Assembly: GCF_049243985.1 (NCBI RefSeq)
Contig: NC_135377.1
Location: 73,674,941 to 73,738,940 of the forward strand
Direction of reading: 5' to 3'
DNA: 64,000 nt
Source of the DNA: Paroedura picta
Taxonomy: Eukaryota > Chordata > Lepidosauria > Squamata > Gekkonidae
Positions 10,509-21,428 of this stretch are shown here, in pieces. Positions within the stretch are counted from its first letter, which is position 1, and each line of letters begins with the position of its first letter. Both the position numbers and the translations under genes were made by a program. The notes under the pieces were generated by a model. The model was not told where the DNA came from and searched no databases. It was given only the letters and a program-made list of their open reading frames with translations.

Positions 10509-12692
10509 ATGTTGGATGTTCGTAGGGCAAACTTTAATAAACTCAGAGACATGATGAGTGTCATACCATGGACGACAATGCTGGAAGGGAAGGGAGCATG
10601 TGAAGGGTGGGCGCTACTCAAACAGGAGCTATTGCATGCTCAATCAATGACTATCCCAGAAAGACGAAAACACTGCAGGAGCTCTAAAAAGCCTATTTGG
10701 ATGAACAGAGAACTTCAAGAGGAACTAAGAAAGAAAAGGAAAATGTTCAGGAAATGGAGGGAAGGACAGAGCTCTAAAGAAGAGTACCTACAGGTTACTA
10801 GGCACTGTAGATCAATCATAAGAAAGGCCAAAGCTGAAGGTGAGCTAAGATTGGCCAGGGAAGCCCATTGTAACAAGAAAAGATTTTTCAGCTATGTGAG
10901 GAGCAAACATAAAGTGAAGGAGGCAATAGGCCCACTGTTGGGTGCGGATGGACAAACTCTAACGGAAGATGCAGAGAAAGCAGAAAGGCTTAGTGCCTAT
11001 TTTACATCTGTTTTTTCCCACAGGTCAAAGTGTTTAGGCACATCTAGAGATGGCCATAGCCAAAGGACAGTGTCTGGGTGGCAGGTTAACATGGATAGAG
11101 AGGTTGTCGAGAGGCATTTAGCTGCACTGGATGAGTTCAAATCCCCTGGTCCGGATGAAATGCACCCGAGAGTGCTCAAAGAACTTTCCAGAGAACTTGC
11201 ACAGCCTTTGTCCATCATCTTCGGAACCTCTTTAAGGACTGGAGATGTCCCGGAGGACTGGAAGAGAGCAAATGTTATCCCGATCTTCAAAAAAGGGAGG
11301 AAGGATGACCCGGGAAACTACAGACCAGTGAATCTGACCTCTGTTGTGGGGAAGATAATGGAGCAGATATTAAAGGGAGCGATCTGCAAACATCTGGAGG
11401 ACAATTTGGTGATCCAAGGAAGTCAGCATGGATTTGTCTCCAACAGGTCCTGCCAGACCAACCTGGTTTCCTTTTTTAACCAATTAACAGGTTTGCTGGA
11501 TCGGGGAAATTCGGTTGATGTCATTTACTTGGATTTTAGTAAAGCTTTTGACAAGGTTCCCCATGATGTTCTGATGGATAAGTTGAAGGACTGCAATCTG
11601 GATTTTCAGATAGTTAGGTGGATAGGGAATTGGTTAGAGAACTGCACTCAAAGAGTTGTTGTCAATGGTGTTTCATCAGACTGGAGAGAGGTGAGTAGTG
11701 GGGTACCTCAGGGCTCGGTGCTCGGCCCGGTAATTTTTAACATATTTATTAATGATCTAGATGAGGGGGTGAAGGGACTACTTATCAAGTTTGCAGATGA
11801 CACCAAATTGGGAGGACTGGCAAATACTCCGGAAGATAGAGACAGAGTTCAACAAGATCTGAACACAATGGAAAAATGGGCAAATGAGAACAAGATGCAA
11901 TTTAATAAAGATAAGTGTAAAGTTCTGCATCTGGGTCAGAAAAATGAAAAGCATGCCAAAAATGAAAAGCATGGATGGGGGATACGCTTCTAGGTAGCAC
12001 TGTGTGTGAACGAGACCTTGGGGTACTTGTGGACTGTAAACTAAACATGAGCAGGCAGTGTGATGCAGCGGTAAAAAAGGCAAATGCCATTTTGGGCTGT
12101 ATCAACAGGGGCATCACATCAAAATCACAAGATGTCATAGTCCCATTGTATACGGCACTGGTCAGACCACACCTGGAGTACTGTGTGCAGTTCTGGAGGC
12201 CTCACTTCAAGAAGGATGTCGATAAAATTGAAAGGGTACAGAGGAGAGCGACGAAGATGATCTGGGGCCAAGGGACCAAGCCCTATGAAGATAGGTTGAG
12301 GGACTTGGGAATGTTCAGCCTGGAGAAAAGGACCTTGAGAGGGGACATGATAGCCCTCTTTAAGTATTTGAAAGGTTGTCACTTGGAGGAGGGCAGGATG
12401 CTGTTTCTGTTGGCTGCAGAGGAGAGGACACGCAGTAATGGGTTTAAACTTCAAGTACAACCATATAGGCTAGATATAAGGAAAAAGTGTTTCACAGTCA
12501 GAGTAGTTCAGCAGTGGAATAGGCTGCCTAAGGAGGTGGTGAGCTCCCCCTCACTGGCAGTCTTCAAGCAAAGGTTGGATACACACTTTTCTTGGATGCT
12601 TTAGGATGCTTAGGGCTAGTCCTGCGTTGAGCAGGGGGTTGGACTAGATGGCCTGTATGGCCCCTTCCAACTCTATGATTCTATGATTCTAA
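10509..12692 (+). mobile_element. CR1 LINE inserted in BovB
   Basis: Codes the CR1 reverse transcriptase: [74 protein letters not shown] and a C-terminal [20 protein letters not shown] region. The endonuclease is missing, so it is 5'-truncated (about 2.2 kb). A small local duplication of AAAATGAAAAGCATG near 11940-11970 shifts the frame between 10392-11993 and 11975-12604. The end is the CR1 octamer tail (ATTCTATGATTCTA). BovB sequence lies on both sides; TAAGA is a possible short target duplication. Confidence 0.93.
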
Positions 12693-12741
12693 GAAGGCAT
12701 TCTTATCTCTTCTAGCTTTTCTCTGGAATTCTGCATTCAGA
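12693..12741 (-). mobile_element. BovB continuation after CR1 insertion
   Basis: Reads AAGAAGGCATTCTTATCTC and then GGAATTCTGCATTCAG, which in BovB lies directly upstream of the piece ending at 10508. It shows that the CR1 element split a pre-existing BovB copy. Confidence 0.7.
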
Positions 12742-13485
12742 ATTCAGAGGATGAGTACCTCCCAATGGGAAGGTTCCCCTCAACCACTAACTAAGCAGGG
12801 TTTTCAATGACCAGGCACCCACATTATCACTGAGTCCATATCCTTTCAGATGTCTCCAGACTGAGAACAGTCTCTTTCATTTGGCTTCCCCATACCACCC
12901 CATGCCCCATACCTCATTTCTTTTGCCAGGGAATCCTTTTCAGCCTCACGGTTGGGACACTGTCTCTCCCTCCCAGGGCAAAGGCTTATCTGTTCAGAGT
13001 CAGAGATATCATCTTCTTAATACATTTTAATTTCAGCCCACCTTTCCATGATGCTCAGGATTGGTAACATCTTTAACAGCAACAGAAAGCACTGAAGTAG
13101 CAACAAACACACTCTTGTCTTGGGGTCCCAGTTTGGTCCTATATTGCTTTTGGAGTGCTAAACCTCCTTAAGGTAATGCTTCACCTTGAGTAGCAGATGG
13201 CTGGCCTGATAATGGGGAGGGCTGGTCACTTGTCAGATGGGAAGTAAGGAAGGCAATAGGAACAGCCCAAAGGGGGTTAAGCAATACAGCAAATGCCGTA
13301 ATATGGTACTCATCACAGAGGCTAGGAATCAAATAGGACAGGGTCACATTAAACATGGCAAATCCCACAGGGGCTTGACACAAAGTTAAAATAAAACATT
13401 GACAGTGTTACTAAAAGCCCCAGTGAAAACTTCCAAGACCAAGTGCCTGGTTGATGGGGAACTAGGACCGGGATCTTCTAGACCA
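12742..13485. other. MARCHF11 intron 2 stretch, no gene seen
   Basis: Mixed-composition sequence without a recognisable gene. Near 13020 there is a short L2-like tail phrase (AATTTCAGCCCACCTTTCC). Open frames here have no recognisable domain. Confidence 0.35.
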
Positions 13486-13493
13486 GCGGTCCC

Positions 13494-13860
13494 CAACCTT
13501 TTTATCACCGGGGACCGGTCAATGCTTGATAATTTTACTGAGGCCCAGCGGGGAGGTAGTCTTTTGCCGAGGGACGTCACTGCTGCTGCCTGAGCCCCTG
13601 CTCCACTTGCTTTCCTGTCGGCGCCCCTGACTTCCTGCCGCCCGCTGGGGGACGCTGCCAGCAGTAGCTGCACAGTGCCACACTGAGGGGGAGCCCCAGC
13701 CATGGCGGCCACTGGAGAGCACCAAAGGTGAGCCGGCGGCAGAGTGGCAGGGCACCCCCCGAGGCAGAAGCTGGGGAGGAGGACGAGGAGGAGCCGTGGC
13801 CCGGTACCGACTGATCCATGCACTGGCACCAGTCCCCGGACCGGGGGTTGGGGACCACTG
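13494..13860. mobile_element. hAT MITE (GGTCCCCA family), copy 2
   Basis: Ends CAGCGGTCCCCAACCTTTTT and GGGGTTGGGGACCACTG are inverted repeats. Flanked by TTCTAGAC (13486-13493) and TTTTAGAC (13861-13868), 7 of 8 matching. Subterminal CACCGGGGACCGGT and CCCCGGACCGGGGG phrases repeat the inverted pattern. No coding capacity. Confidence 0.88.
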
Positions 13861-14077
13861 TTTTAGACACTAGGCTGGCCCTTTAACCGCTCCCCTTCTG
13901 TCAAGATCTTTCTGTGATCCAGATCTTCAGAAAGAAAATAGCAAATGAAAGGAAAAGCAGCACATTTCTGTATTACTTCCCTAGCTTCCTATGTCCAGGG
14001 ATGTCACATAAGGGGAAAAAACCCTTCTAAAGGCTAGTACATTTTTTCTAGAATTTTGATCTTAATTGTTTTCCTTG

Positions 14078-14245
14078 CTGTTCAGTTGCATCCAACTTAT
14101 GGTGACCCCAAGGTCAAGAGGTGGGTTGCTTGGCAACCCTGGATTTCCCTGGTGGTCCCCCATCCAAAAACTAACCCGGACCAACAGCCTCCAAGATCTG
14201 ACAAGACCAGACTACCCAGAGCAGGATGATCTTAAATGTCTGTGG
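14078..14245 (-). mobile_element. 5S rRNA-derived SINE with BovB-like tail
   Basis: In reverse orientation this contains degenerate 5S rRNA internal sequence (CTGGTGGTCCCCCATCC, CCAAGATCTGACAAGACCAG on the + strand are complements of the 5S GGATGGGAGACC and GATCTCGTCTGATC regions). The tail TGCTGTTCAGTTGCATCC is of the BovB/Sauria type. It fits the 5S-Sauria SINE as I remember it. Confidence 0.75.
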
Positions 14246-14307
14246 GAACAAGTATTAGTGAAATCTGTACATACAGCATAGATTAGCAGTACTACCTCAT
14301 GAATGGT

Positions 14308-14590
14308 CATAGAATCATAGAATCATAGAGTTGGAAGGGGCCACACAGGCCATCTAGTCCAACCCCCTGCTCAACGCAGGATCAGCCCTAAGCATCCTAA
14401 AGCACCCAAGAAAAGTGTGTATCCAACCTTTGCTTGAAGACTGCCAGTGAGGGGGAGCTCACCACCTCCTTAGGCAGCCTATTCCACTGCTGAACTACTC
14501 TGACTGTGAAATTTTTCCCCTGATATCTAGCCTATATTGTTGTCCTTGAAGTTTAAACCCATTACTGCGTGTCTTCTCCTCTGCAGATGG
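14308..14590 (-). mobile_element. CR1 LINE 3' fragment
   Basis: Begins (on +) with the reverse complement of the CR1 octamer tail (ATAGAATCATAGAATCATAG) and continues through GGCCATCTAGTCCAACCCCC into the C-terminal ORF2 region homologous to 12400-12690. Severely 5'-truncated. Confidence 0.9.
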
Positions 14591-15713
14591 GCAGTGAGAG
14601 GCTAGGAAGCCGTGGAATGGAAGGCTGGTCACTGGGCAGAGTCTCCTGGAGCTTCCCTTGGGCAAGTCTGGCCAGCAGCAAGACAGCCTCCCCCCCCCAC
14701 TTCCCCAGCCCAGCGGATGGTGGGGAGGAGAGTAGCCGGAGGCAGGCACGCCACCCACGGGGAGAGGACAAGGCACAAATGATGACGGAGGAGGGGCTTC
14801 TCCATGGGAAGGTCTGACCCCTTCCTTGCAAGACGTGCGGCAGTAGACAGGTGGGCTACACCAGGGAGCAGAGTGTGGATCCAAATCCCTGCCCAGGAAG
14901 ATGCTGAGCTCCAGCTTGGCCACAGCCCAGCCTATGGACTTTCTCCCCTCCCACTGGCAGAGGCTGTGTTTGTGTGTGTGTGTGTGTGGGGGGGGGGGGG
15001 GACTAGTACCATCAGTGTGCAGTGGGGTCAAAATGTCTGGGAACACTTCCTGAAGGCCTGCCACAAAGCCACAGCAGCAGGCCAGGCATGTGCACAGTTT
15101 GCACCTGCACTGGATAACCAGCAGCAGGAGGAGGAGGAGGAGGAGGCGGAGATAGCTGTGCCCAGAATGTCTGCTGCTGGGGAGCGTCTCTCCTCTGCCT
15201 CGGGCTGGGAAGTTCTCTTTGTGGACTGGGCACCAACCAGTCCTGCCTGGGATGGTGACTGCATTACGGCCACCGACAGCCCCGCAAACGGCTGTTTCTG
15301 CTTCCTCTGTTTGCTAAGGGGAATGGGAGACCCAAACAGAGATGCCCCCCTCCAGGTGGGACCTGGGAACCAACCTCCCCCCCCCCCCCCCGAGTTACAG
15401 CTCGTCTCCAGACTATGGAGAGCAGCTCCTGGGAGAAAATGGCTGCTTTGGAAGGTGGGCTCAGGGGCATTGTACCCAACTGGGGTCCCCGCCCTCCTCA
15501 GGGACCACCCCCAAATCTCCAGGAGCTTCCCAGCCAACCCCCCCCCCCGTCCATCCCCCATGGGTGGGGGGAGGGACCTAGCCACAAATATGAGAAGCTC
15601 ACAAAGTGTTTGAAGAGCCATGCTTGTGAAAGGGGAGTCCTCACGAGGTGTCCACCTTTCCTTGAAATGCGTTTGCGAACCTGTCCTCTGATCGGACTTC
15701 ATCTTCCTTCCAG

Positions 15714-15906
15714 TGGCAAAGCATTACGGTCACTCTGGTGGAGAAAGTGCAGATGACCGCTGTCATTTTGGGCTCCCTGTTCTTAGTGGCCAGTGTGATG
15801 TGGCTGCTGTGGTCTGCCTTCAGCCCCTACGCCTTGTGGCAAAGGAAGGAAATCCTCTTCCAGATCTGCTACGGCATGTATGGCTTTATGGACGTGGTGT
15901 GCGTAG
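15714..15906 (+). CDS. MARCHF11: MARCHF11 exon 3 (two membrane segments)
   Basis: Codes 64 residues plus one base of a split Gly codon. It starts [14 protein letters not shown], then a hydrophobic span [19 protein letters not shown] (membrane segment 1), a short loop with [10 protein letters not shown], and the start of span 2 ([18 protein letters not shown]). The acceptor is CTTCCAG and the donor is G/GTAAGC. The two spans place the RING-CH domain and the C-terminus on the cytosolic side, as known for the family. The single-base phase matches exon 4. The region from 15065 to 15713 has no gene but contains an inverted piece of the 3210-type repeat near 15390-15535. Confidence 0.95.
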
Positions 15907-16858
15907 GTAAGCCCCTCAAGGCCCCCCGGCTGGTCCTCCAGGGGGATTCCCTGGGCATGACTTCCCTGTTTGCATGTCCAGGGATTTTTTTCCAACCCAC
16001 CTGAACTGCAGAACAAGCAGATCAGGAGTAAATCCTTTTATCCATCCATCTATGCCCTTGGCAAAGAGCAAGACAGCAGCTAGAGCAGCATCTTGCTGTA
16101 GCCGTTTGGCCAGTCTGTTTTGGGGTCCTGTTCAGAGTTCAGTTGCTTCTCGCTAAGCCAGCCCAAGCTCAGCAGATCTCCAAAGCTCAGCAGGATCAGT
16201 CCTGGGGAGAGCTCCGAGGAGGCCCAGGGTCCTGGTGCAGAGGCAGGGCTCTTGCCTTAAGGACCCAGCTGTGACTGGGTGGCCCTTCCCACCTCTCCCA
16301 TGGGAAACAAGCCTGGGGACAACCAGTGCCCCCCCCCCCGACATTCCACTGGGTCAAACTGGGTCCCTTCCTTCTGCTGAAGGGGCTCTTGCGGGTTCAT
16401 TGGTGAGCCTGAGTTTGCCCCTGCCAAATGTGTGGGGGGAGCCCCACAGAACTTCCAGGCATGAATCCAGAGATCTGCACTTGCTCTGTGGTGGCTGCAG
16501 AGGGATTTCAACTCTTGGCCTTGAGAAGTTGGGAATGCCACAGGAATGTCACTTTGCATGTGGGCTGAGGATACGGTTTATACAGCCCAGTGGGAGCCAT
16601 GTTGGTCTGAAGAAGCTGAGCAAAAGTTGAACCCAGCAAAGGCCAACACAAAAGCTTATGCCTTAAATAAAAAGGTGGCCCTGAACTCCGACTTAGTTCC
16701 GTCCACACCCTGCAATATTAATACATGCATCTGACACACACTGCAGGAACTGGTCATTTAAGTTACAGCATCACCTTCTTTCCCTCTTGTTCATTAACAT
16801 TGTGACCCATGCCCCATCTAGAACACCTTCCCTAGTTGTAAATCTGCTTCATCTAGTG
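15907..16858. other. MARCHF11 intron 3, no gene seen
   Basis: No repeat family or coding segment recognised apart from low-complexity C and G runs. It ends at the hAT MITE target duplication (16851). Confidence 0.4.
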
Positions 16859-17133
16859 CGGTGGTCCCCAACCACCGGGCTGCGGCCTGGTGCCGGGCCG
16901 TGAAGGCCCTGGCACTGGGCCGCAGCTCCCCCCCCCCGCAGTAAGAAACTTACCAGGCTGCAAGCTTGCGGCCCGACAAGCTTCTTACTGTGGGAGGGGG
17001 GAGTGGGAAGCAGGGCCATGCCTGTGCATGCGTGGCCGAAAGTGCCGCACATGCGCGTTTTCGGCCGCTCATGCGGGCAATCGCCCTGCTTTCCGCCACC
17101 GGTCCCCAGCCTCAAAAAAGTTGGGGACCACTA
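16859..17133. mobile_element. hAT MITE (GGTCCCCA family), copy 3
   Basis: Ends CGGTGGTCCCCAACC and GTTGGGGACCACTA, with a perfect 8-bp duplication ATCTAGTG at 16851-16858 and 17134-17141. The interior holds GTAAGAAACTTACC and CAAGCTTCTTACTG, in inverse order to the same phrases in copy 1, and a CATGCGCG-rich part. Sits 138 bp upstream of exon 4. Confidence 0.9.
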
Positions 17134-17271
17134 ATCTAGTGGATATCAGTCCCTTGAAACCCAATAACTTCTTTTAACTCTTGCAATGCAGTCTTAGTGG
17201 TGTTTGCCTGCCACTAACCATGCCTGGGGTAAAATTCTAGGGGACTGAAGAATTGTTCCCTTTAATTTCAG

Positions 17272-17594
17272 GACTGATTGTGCATGAAGGTGCCTCAGTG
17301 GGCAGAATATTTAAGCGCTGGAGAGCTGTCAATCTGCACTGGGTCGTACTGAATTATGACAAAGCGGCTGACACAGAAGGGGGCCACCGAGGCGAGTCCT
17401 CCTCAGCCCGGACTTTGTGGTTGCCCCCAAATGCATTTCGAAGCAGGAGCCTGGTTCATCCCCTCCGCTTCCCCTCCCCGAGACTTCAGTGCAGCTACGT
17501 GTTGCTCCATCTCTTCAGTCGCACGAGGCCTCCAGAGGACTCTTCAGGGGATGACAGCTCTGGGGAAATGGTGATGAGGGTGACTTCGGTGTGA
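17272..17594 (+). CDS. MARCHF11: MARCHF11 exon 4 (C-terminal tail)
   Basis: Completes the split Gly codon and adds 106 residues and TGA. It finishes membrane span 2 ([17 protein letters not shown]), then gives the cytosolic tail with [42 protein letters not shown] and the final VMRVTSV. The last residues T-S-V fit a class I PDZ ligand, and MARCHF11 is known to bind PDZ proteins in its sorting role. The acceptor is AATTTCAG. The RTLWLP and HLFSR stretches identify MARCHF11 over MARCHF4 and MARCHF9 from memory. An ATTAAA signal variant lies near 17684, but I see no clear polyadenylation site. The next gene, FBXL7, points toward it. Confidence 0.95.
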
Positions 17595-17811
17595 AATCCT
17601 GGCTGCAGGGCTGTGCCCACCGAGAGCATGCAGAAGCCTCTAAAAGTATTCCAGGAGGTGGTTAGAAGGAATGGTGGGACCACAGCACATTAAAAATGTA
17701 TAAACTCTTAACATTTTGCTTTTATATGATCAGTTGAATTGCAAATACATTCTTTTTATATCATGATTTCTCTCTTTTTAGCTATTTGTACTTGGCATTT
17801 ATAAAAATACC

Positions 17812-18977
17812 AGATCTAAAGCCCATTGTATGAGGAAATACAATGGGCGCTAGCATTGTCCCGGGGCCCATGCCGCCCTCTTTGGAGGGCCCCCCTTACA
17901 CCCCCGGTTCCTGAGTGCCACGGGCCTTGGCTTGCCCATCACCGCCCCCCCGCATCTCAGAGTTACTGTGGGCGGCTTGCATGCGGCTTGTGTGCGTTGG
18001 GGGTTGCGCGCGGCATCCACGTGAGGCTTCGGGGCTTGGTGTGCAGGCGGTGAGCGTGGCGGGGCCGTCGCCGCTGGGGAAAGGGAGAAAACATGCTGGG
18101 CGCAGTGTGGCAGTGGCAACTTCCAGGAACTGAGGTGAGGCGTGGGTCGGGGTGAGCGGTAGGGGGATTGAGGGGCCAGGGCGGCGGCCACCACGTGATC
18201 CCTGCTGGGGCCGTGCGTGGGATCTCAAGGCAGGGCGGTGGGGCTTGGGGGAGAGTCCCGGCGCGTGTTGGGTGGTGGGGCTGGGGTGCGGGTCAGGAGG
18301 CGGCGGTCGCAGGGGGGGCGGGGCCGAGTGATCGGCGGCCGGGGTGTGTGGAGCCATGGCTGGGTTGGCTGTGGGGGCTTGTTTGGCGATCTGGCACGGC
18401 TCCGGGGCGGGGCGTGGAGGCGTGGGCGGCTGTGTGCCCATGCTGGGGTGCGAAAGAGGCAGGGCGCAGCATCACGGCCAGGTAGGTAGGCGAGCCGTGG
18501 TTCGTGGCGAGGGGGCGGTGGGTTTGAGGGGCCGTGGCGGTGGGTGGGGCGGGCTTCCTGCTGGGGCGGGGGTCTGTGTCTTGGAGTTGCAGCATGGAAG
18601 CCTTACCCCCCATCGTTCCTCTGCCTCGGGACTCAGAAGGGCGGCGTAGCGGCTTGTCTGCGGGCAGCCTCTTGATGGCGGCAGTGGGGCGAAGGGGGGC
18701 AAGGTTGGGGGGGTGGGCAGGCGCCTCTCAACTGGTTAGGCCAGGGCCAAGTGGCCTATAGGCAGGAGCACTTTGCGGGCCTGCGGCTGGTCTCCTATGT
18801 GGCCGACCGACAAGCGGAGGGCCCTATCGGCAGGCGCAAAGTGCCTGCCGATAGGGCCCTCTGCTTGTCAGTCGGAGGGAGGGGGCCAATGAGCACCCTT
18901 CCCCATCACGGACAGGGCCCACCCCAAGGGCCCTTAGCGTTTTATTTATGCCACTCCCGCGGAGCGGTTACAGACTA
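17812..18977 (+). repeat. Hairpin-rich GC repeat, copy C (long)
   Basis: Left end has a terminal hairpin GCCCATTGTAT/ATACAATGGGC followed by GCTAG; the right end has CCACTCCCGCGGAGCGG followed by TTACAGA. The body is strongly GC-rich and G-biased with no coding similarity. Inside, arms 18803-18835 and 18843-18875 pair at 31 of 33 positions with a 7-base loop. Terminal hairpins and CTAG recall Helitrons, but the CTAG sits on the body side at the left end, so I leave the class open. Confidence 0.55.
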
Positions 18978-19370
18978 GATTTTAAGCCTGCTGTACGTTT
19001 AAATACAAAAGGTGCTAGGAAGGCTGGAGTAGAGAGTATCCCGGGTTTCCCCGCCCCCCCTGACTTCCCGGCTTCATCGGGCCTCCAGATTTGAAAGGCC
19101 CCGTTTCCCTTCCTGTCCTTTGGGCATCATCACCATCAATTCCTCGGCAGGCCTGCTCCTTGGACCGTGCCGAAGCTCCCCCCCCCCCAGGCCCCTGCCT
19201 TCCGATTGGTGGCTTGGTCCTAGACTGACAATCGGAGGGGCCAATCGGGAGCTGCTTCGCGGCTCCTGATTGGCCCCTTCGAGTTTTCATCCCGGCCTCT
19301 CCCCCCCTTCCCCTCCCTCCGAGGCCTTACTGTTTTATTTTTACCGCTCCTGCGGAGCGGTTTACAGATA
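18978..19370 (+). repeat. Hairpin-rich GC repeat, copy D
   Basis: Directly follows copy C. Left end TAGATTTTAAGCC, then a worn hairpin ending in GCTAGG; right end CCGCTCCTGCGGAGCGG then TTTACAGAT. An internal hairpin (19237-19277) pairs GGGGCCAATCGGGAGC with GCTCCTGATTGGCCCC at 15 of 16. Copies C and D share both termini, so they are the same family in tandem. Confidence 0.6.
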
Positions 19371-20510
19371 ATTCAACCATAGCTTTCATAATGTGGAAAC
19401 AAATATTTTAAATTACAGCTATTTTTGATATATTCAAGTGTATATTCAAAGTTTGATGCCATCTATTATTTTCCAGACATGACCAATGAGATTCCTCAGA
19501 TGGGTGGCATCTACTGTGCCCAACTATTTTTTCAACTTCCCTAGAGGTTTTGGTATAGCCTACACTTTGGGCTGGAAATAAAACACACATTATTGGGTGG
19601 GAGGAGGAGGGCTTGGGCAGCTGTTGGCCTTCAAATGGTATCGAGTTATGACAAACTTTCCCCCTGAGCTGAGAGGTGCCACATGAGCCCTCTGGCTGGA
19701 AGGAGGATGTCTCAGGACCTCCGGTTCCCTCTGCATGGTCTGCAGGGCTGTCCCTGCTGGTCAATGGCCGGAGGACGGTATAACTCTACTTGGGGTGGCA
19801 GGATAACATACTCTAAAATAAAATTAATATTGCAGGCATAGTAGGCCCAAAGTGTCTTTGTTTCTGGCAGATCAGTGAGCAGAAAAGGGAAAAAGAGCCT
19901 TTAAATATGAACTTCAGGTGTGGAGGAGGGGGAATCAGCCTTCAGACATGTCACTGGAAGGAGGGAGATCCATTCCCAAAATTGTGTTCAAGGCGCTAGG
20001 CTAGCATGAGTTTCTCTCTTTAATGGTAATTAAATACCATCACACCGAACAGTGTCTTTCTTATTTTTAGGCCAATTCTCCGCTGTATGACTCATTCAAG
20101 ATGTTTTAATGATCCAGAACCAAGCGAAAGCCCGTCCGTCTCTGTAGCAAAGTCATGATCAGCTCTAATCTGGGGGTGATTTTGTTATGTAGAATGAGGC
20201 AAATTAAACAGCTAAAAAGCTGGACAATGAGATAAGGAAGTCCATTTAGAAACTTCTTTGGCCCATTTTATGAACAGGACAGAGAGACTGAAAATCTCTC
20301 CTGTTCCCGTGCAGAAGTCGGCTCACTTGAACAGATTGATTTCAAAGGCATGGAAATGGTTTAAGAACTTCAGGGCAAAAACTTGACGATGTGTGCATTG
20401 TGCAACATACCTGTTGCACCTGAGCTCTGAAGCATATAAGTGGGCACTTTACACAACACCCAGTCAAAATTCAGACTGGCATGCCTGTCGTGGGTTTAGC
20501 CTTCTTGTGA
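19371..20510. other. Repeat-poor intergenic stretch
   Basis: About 1.1 kb of moderate GC with no repeat family that I recognise and no coding segment. In this repeat-dense window that is notable and could mean conserved noncoding or 3' UTR sequence of either neighbouring gene; nothing in the sequence itself proves it. Confidence 0.35.
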
Positions 20511-21150
20511 TTTTGATGTGATGCCCCTGTTGATACAGCCCAAAATGGCATTTGCCTTTTTTACCGCTGTATCACACTGCCTGCTCATGTTTAGTTTACA
20601 ATCCACAAGTACCCCAAGGTCTCGTTCACACACAGTGCTACCTAGAAGTGTATCCCCCATCCAGTAGGCATGCTTTTCATTTTTCTAGCCCAAATGCAGA
20701 ACTTTACACTTATCTTTATTAAATTGCATCTTGTTCTCATTTGCCCATTTTTCCATTGTGTTCAGATCTCGTTGAACTCTGTCTCTGTCTTCCGGAGTAT
20801 TTGCCAGTCCTCCCAATTTGGTGTCATCTGCAAACTTGATGAGTAGTCCCTCCACCCCCTCACACTGTGTGTGAACGAGACCTTGGGGTACTTGTGGATT
20901 GTAAACTAAACATGAGCAGGCAGTGTGATGCAGCAGTAAATAAGGCAAATGCCTTTTTGGGCTGTATCAACAGAGGCATCACATCAAAATCACAAGATGT
21001 CTTAGTCCCATTGTATACGGCACTGGTCAGACCACACCTGGAGTACTGTGTGCAGTTCTGGAGGCCTTACTTCAAGAAGGACGTAGATAAAATTGAAAGG
21101 GTACAGAGGCGAGCGACGAAGATGATCTGGGGCCAAGGGACCAAGCCCTA
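20511..21150. mobile_element. CR1 LINE with inverted 5' half
   Basis: 20511-20866 is CR1 ORF2 in minus orientation ([13 protein letters not shown] to the KNEKHA region and beyond). From 20868 the sequence turns to plus orientation at CACTGTGTGTGAACGAGACC and runs to CCAAGCCCTATGAAG at 21150. The two halves overlap in the CR1 map, which fits twin priming. The 3' end is missing because a SINE tail begins exactly at 21150. Confidence 0.88.
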
Positions 21151-21428
21151 TGAAGAAGAAGAAGAGTTGGTTCTTATATGCCGCTTTTCCCTACCCGAAG
21201 GAGGCTCAAAGCGGCTTACAGTCGCCTTCCCTTTCCTCTCCCCACAACAGACACCCTGTGGGGTGGGTGAGGCTGAGAGAGCCCTGATATTCCTGCTCAG
21301 TCAGAACAGTTTTATCAGTGCCGTGGCGAGCCCAAGGTCACCCAGCTGGCTGCATGTGGGGAGTGCAGAATCGAACCTGGCATGCCAGATTAGAAGTCCG
21401 CACTCCTAACCACTACACCAAATTGGCT
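21150..21428 (-). mobile_element. tRNA-derived SINE (CTT-tailed family)
   Basis: On the minus strand: tRNA-like head with a box B (GGTTCGATTCT, degenerate here) and GGTGTAGTGGTTAGGAGTGC, a conserved body (CAGCCAGCTGGGTGACCTTG), an L2-like 3' part ending GGCATATAAGAACCAACTC, and a CTT repeat tail. About 280 bp, nearly full length. Other copies lie at 23218, 40340, 43222, 48346 and 62225. Confidence 0.88.

Noticed and set aside
15120-15150. Possible coding Glu-repeat exon in MARCHF11 intron 2
   Set aside because: A short GAG repeat within a compositional frame; no splice support or family.
17812-19370. Calling the hairpin repeats Helitrons
   Set aside because: Hairpin plus CTAG is suggestive, but at the left end CTAG lies on the body side and no TC start with A/T target is clear, so the class is left open.
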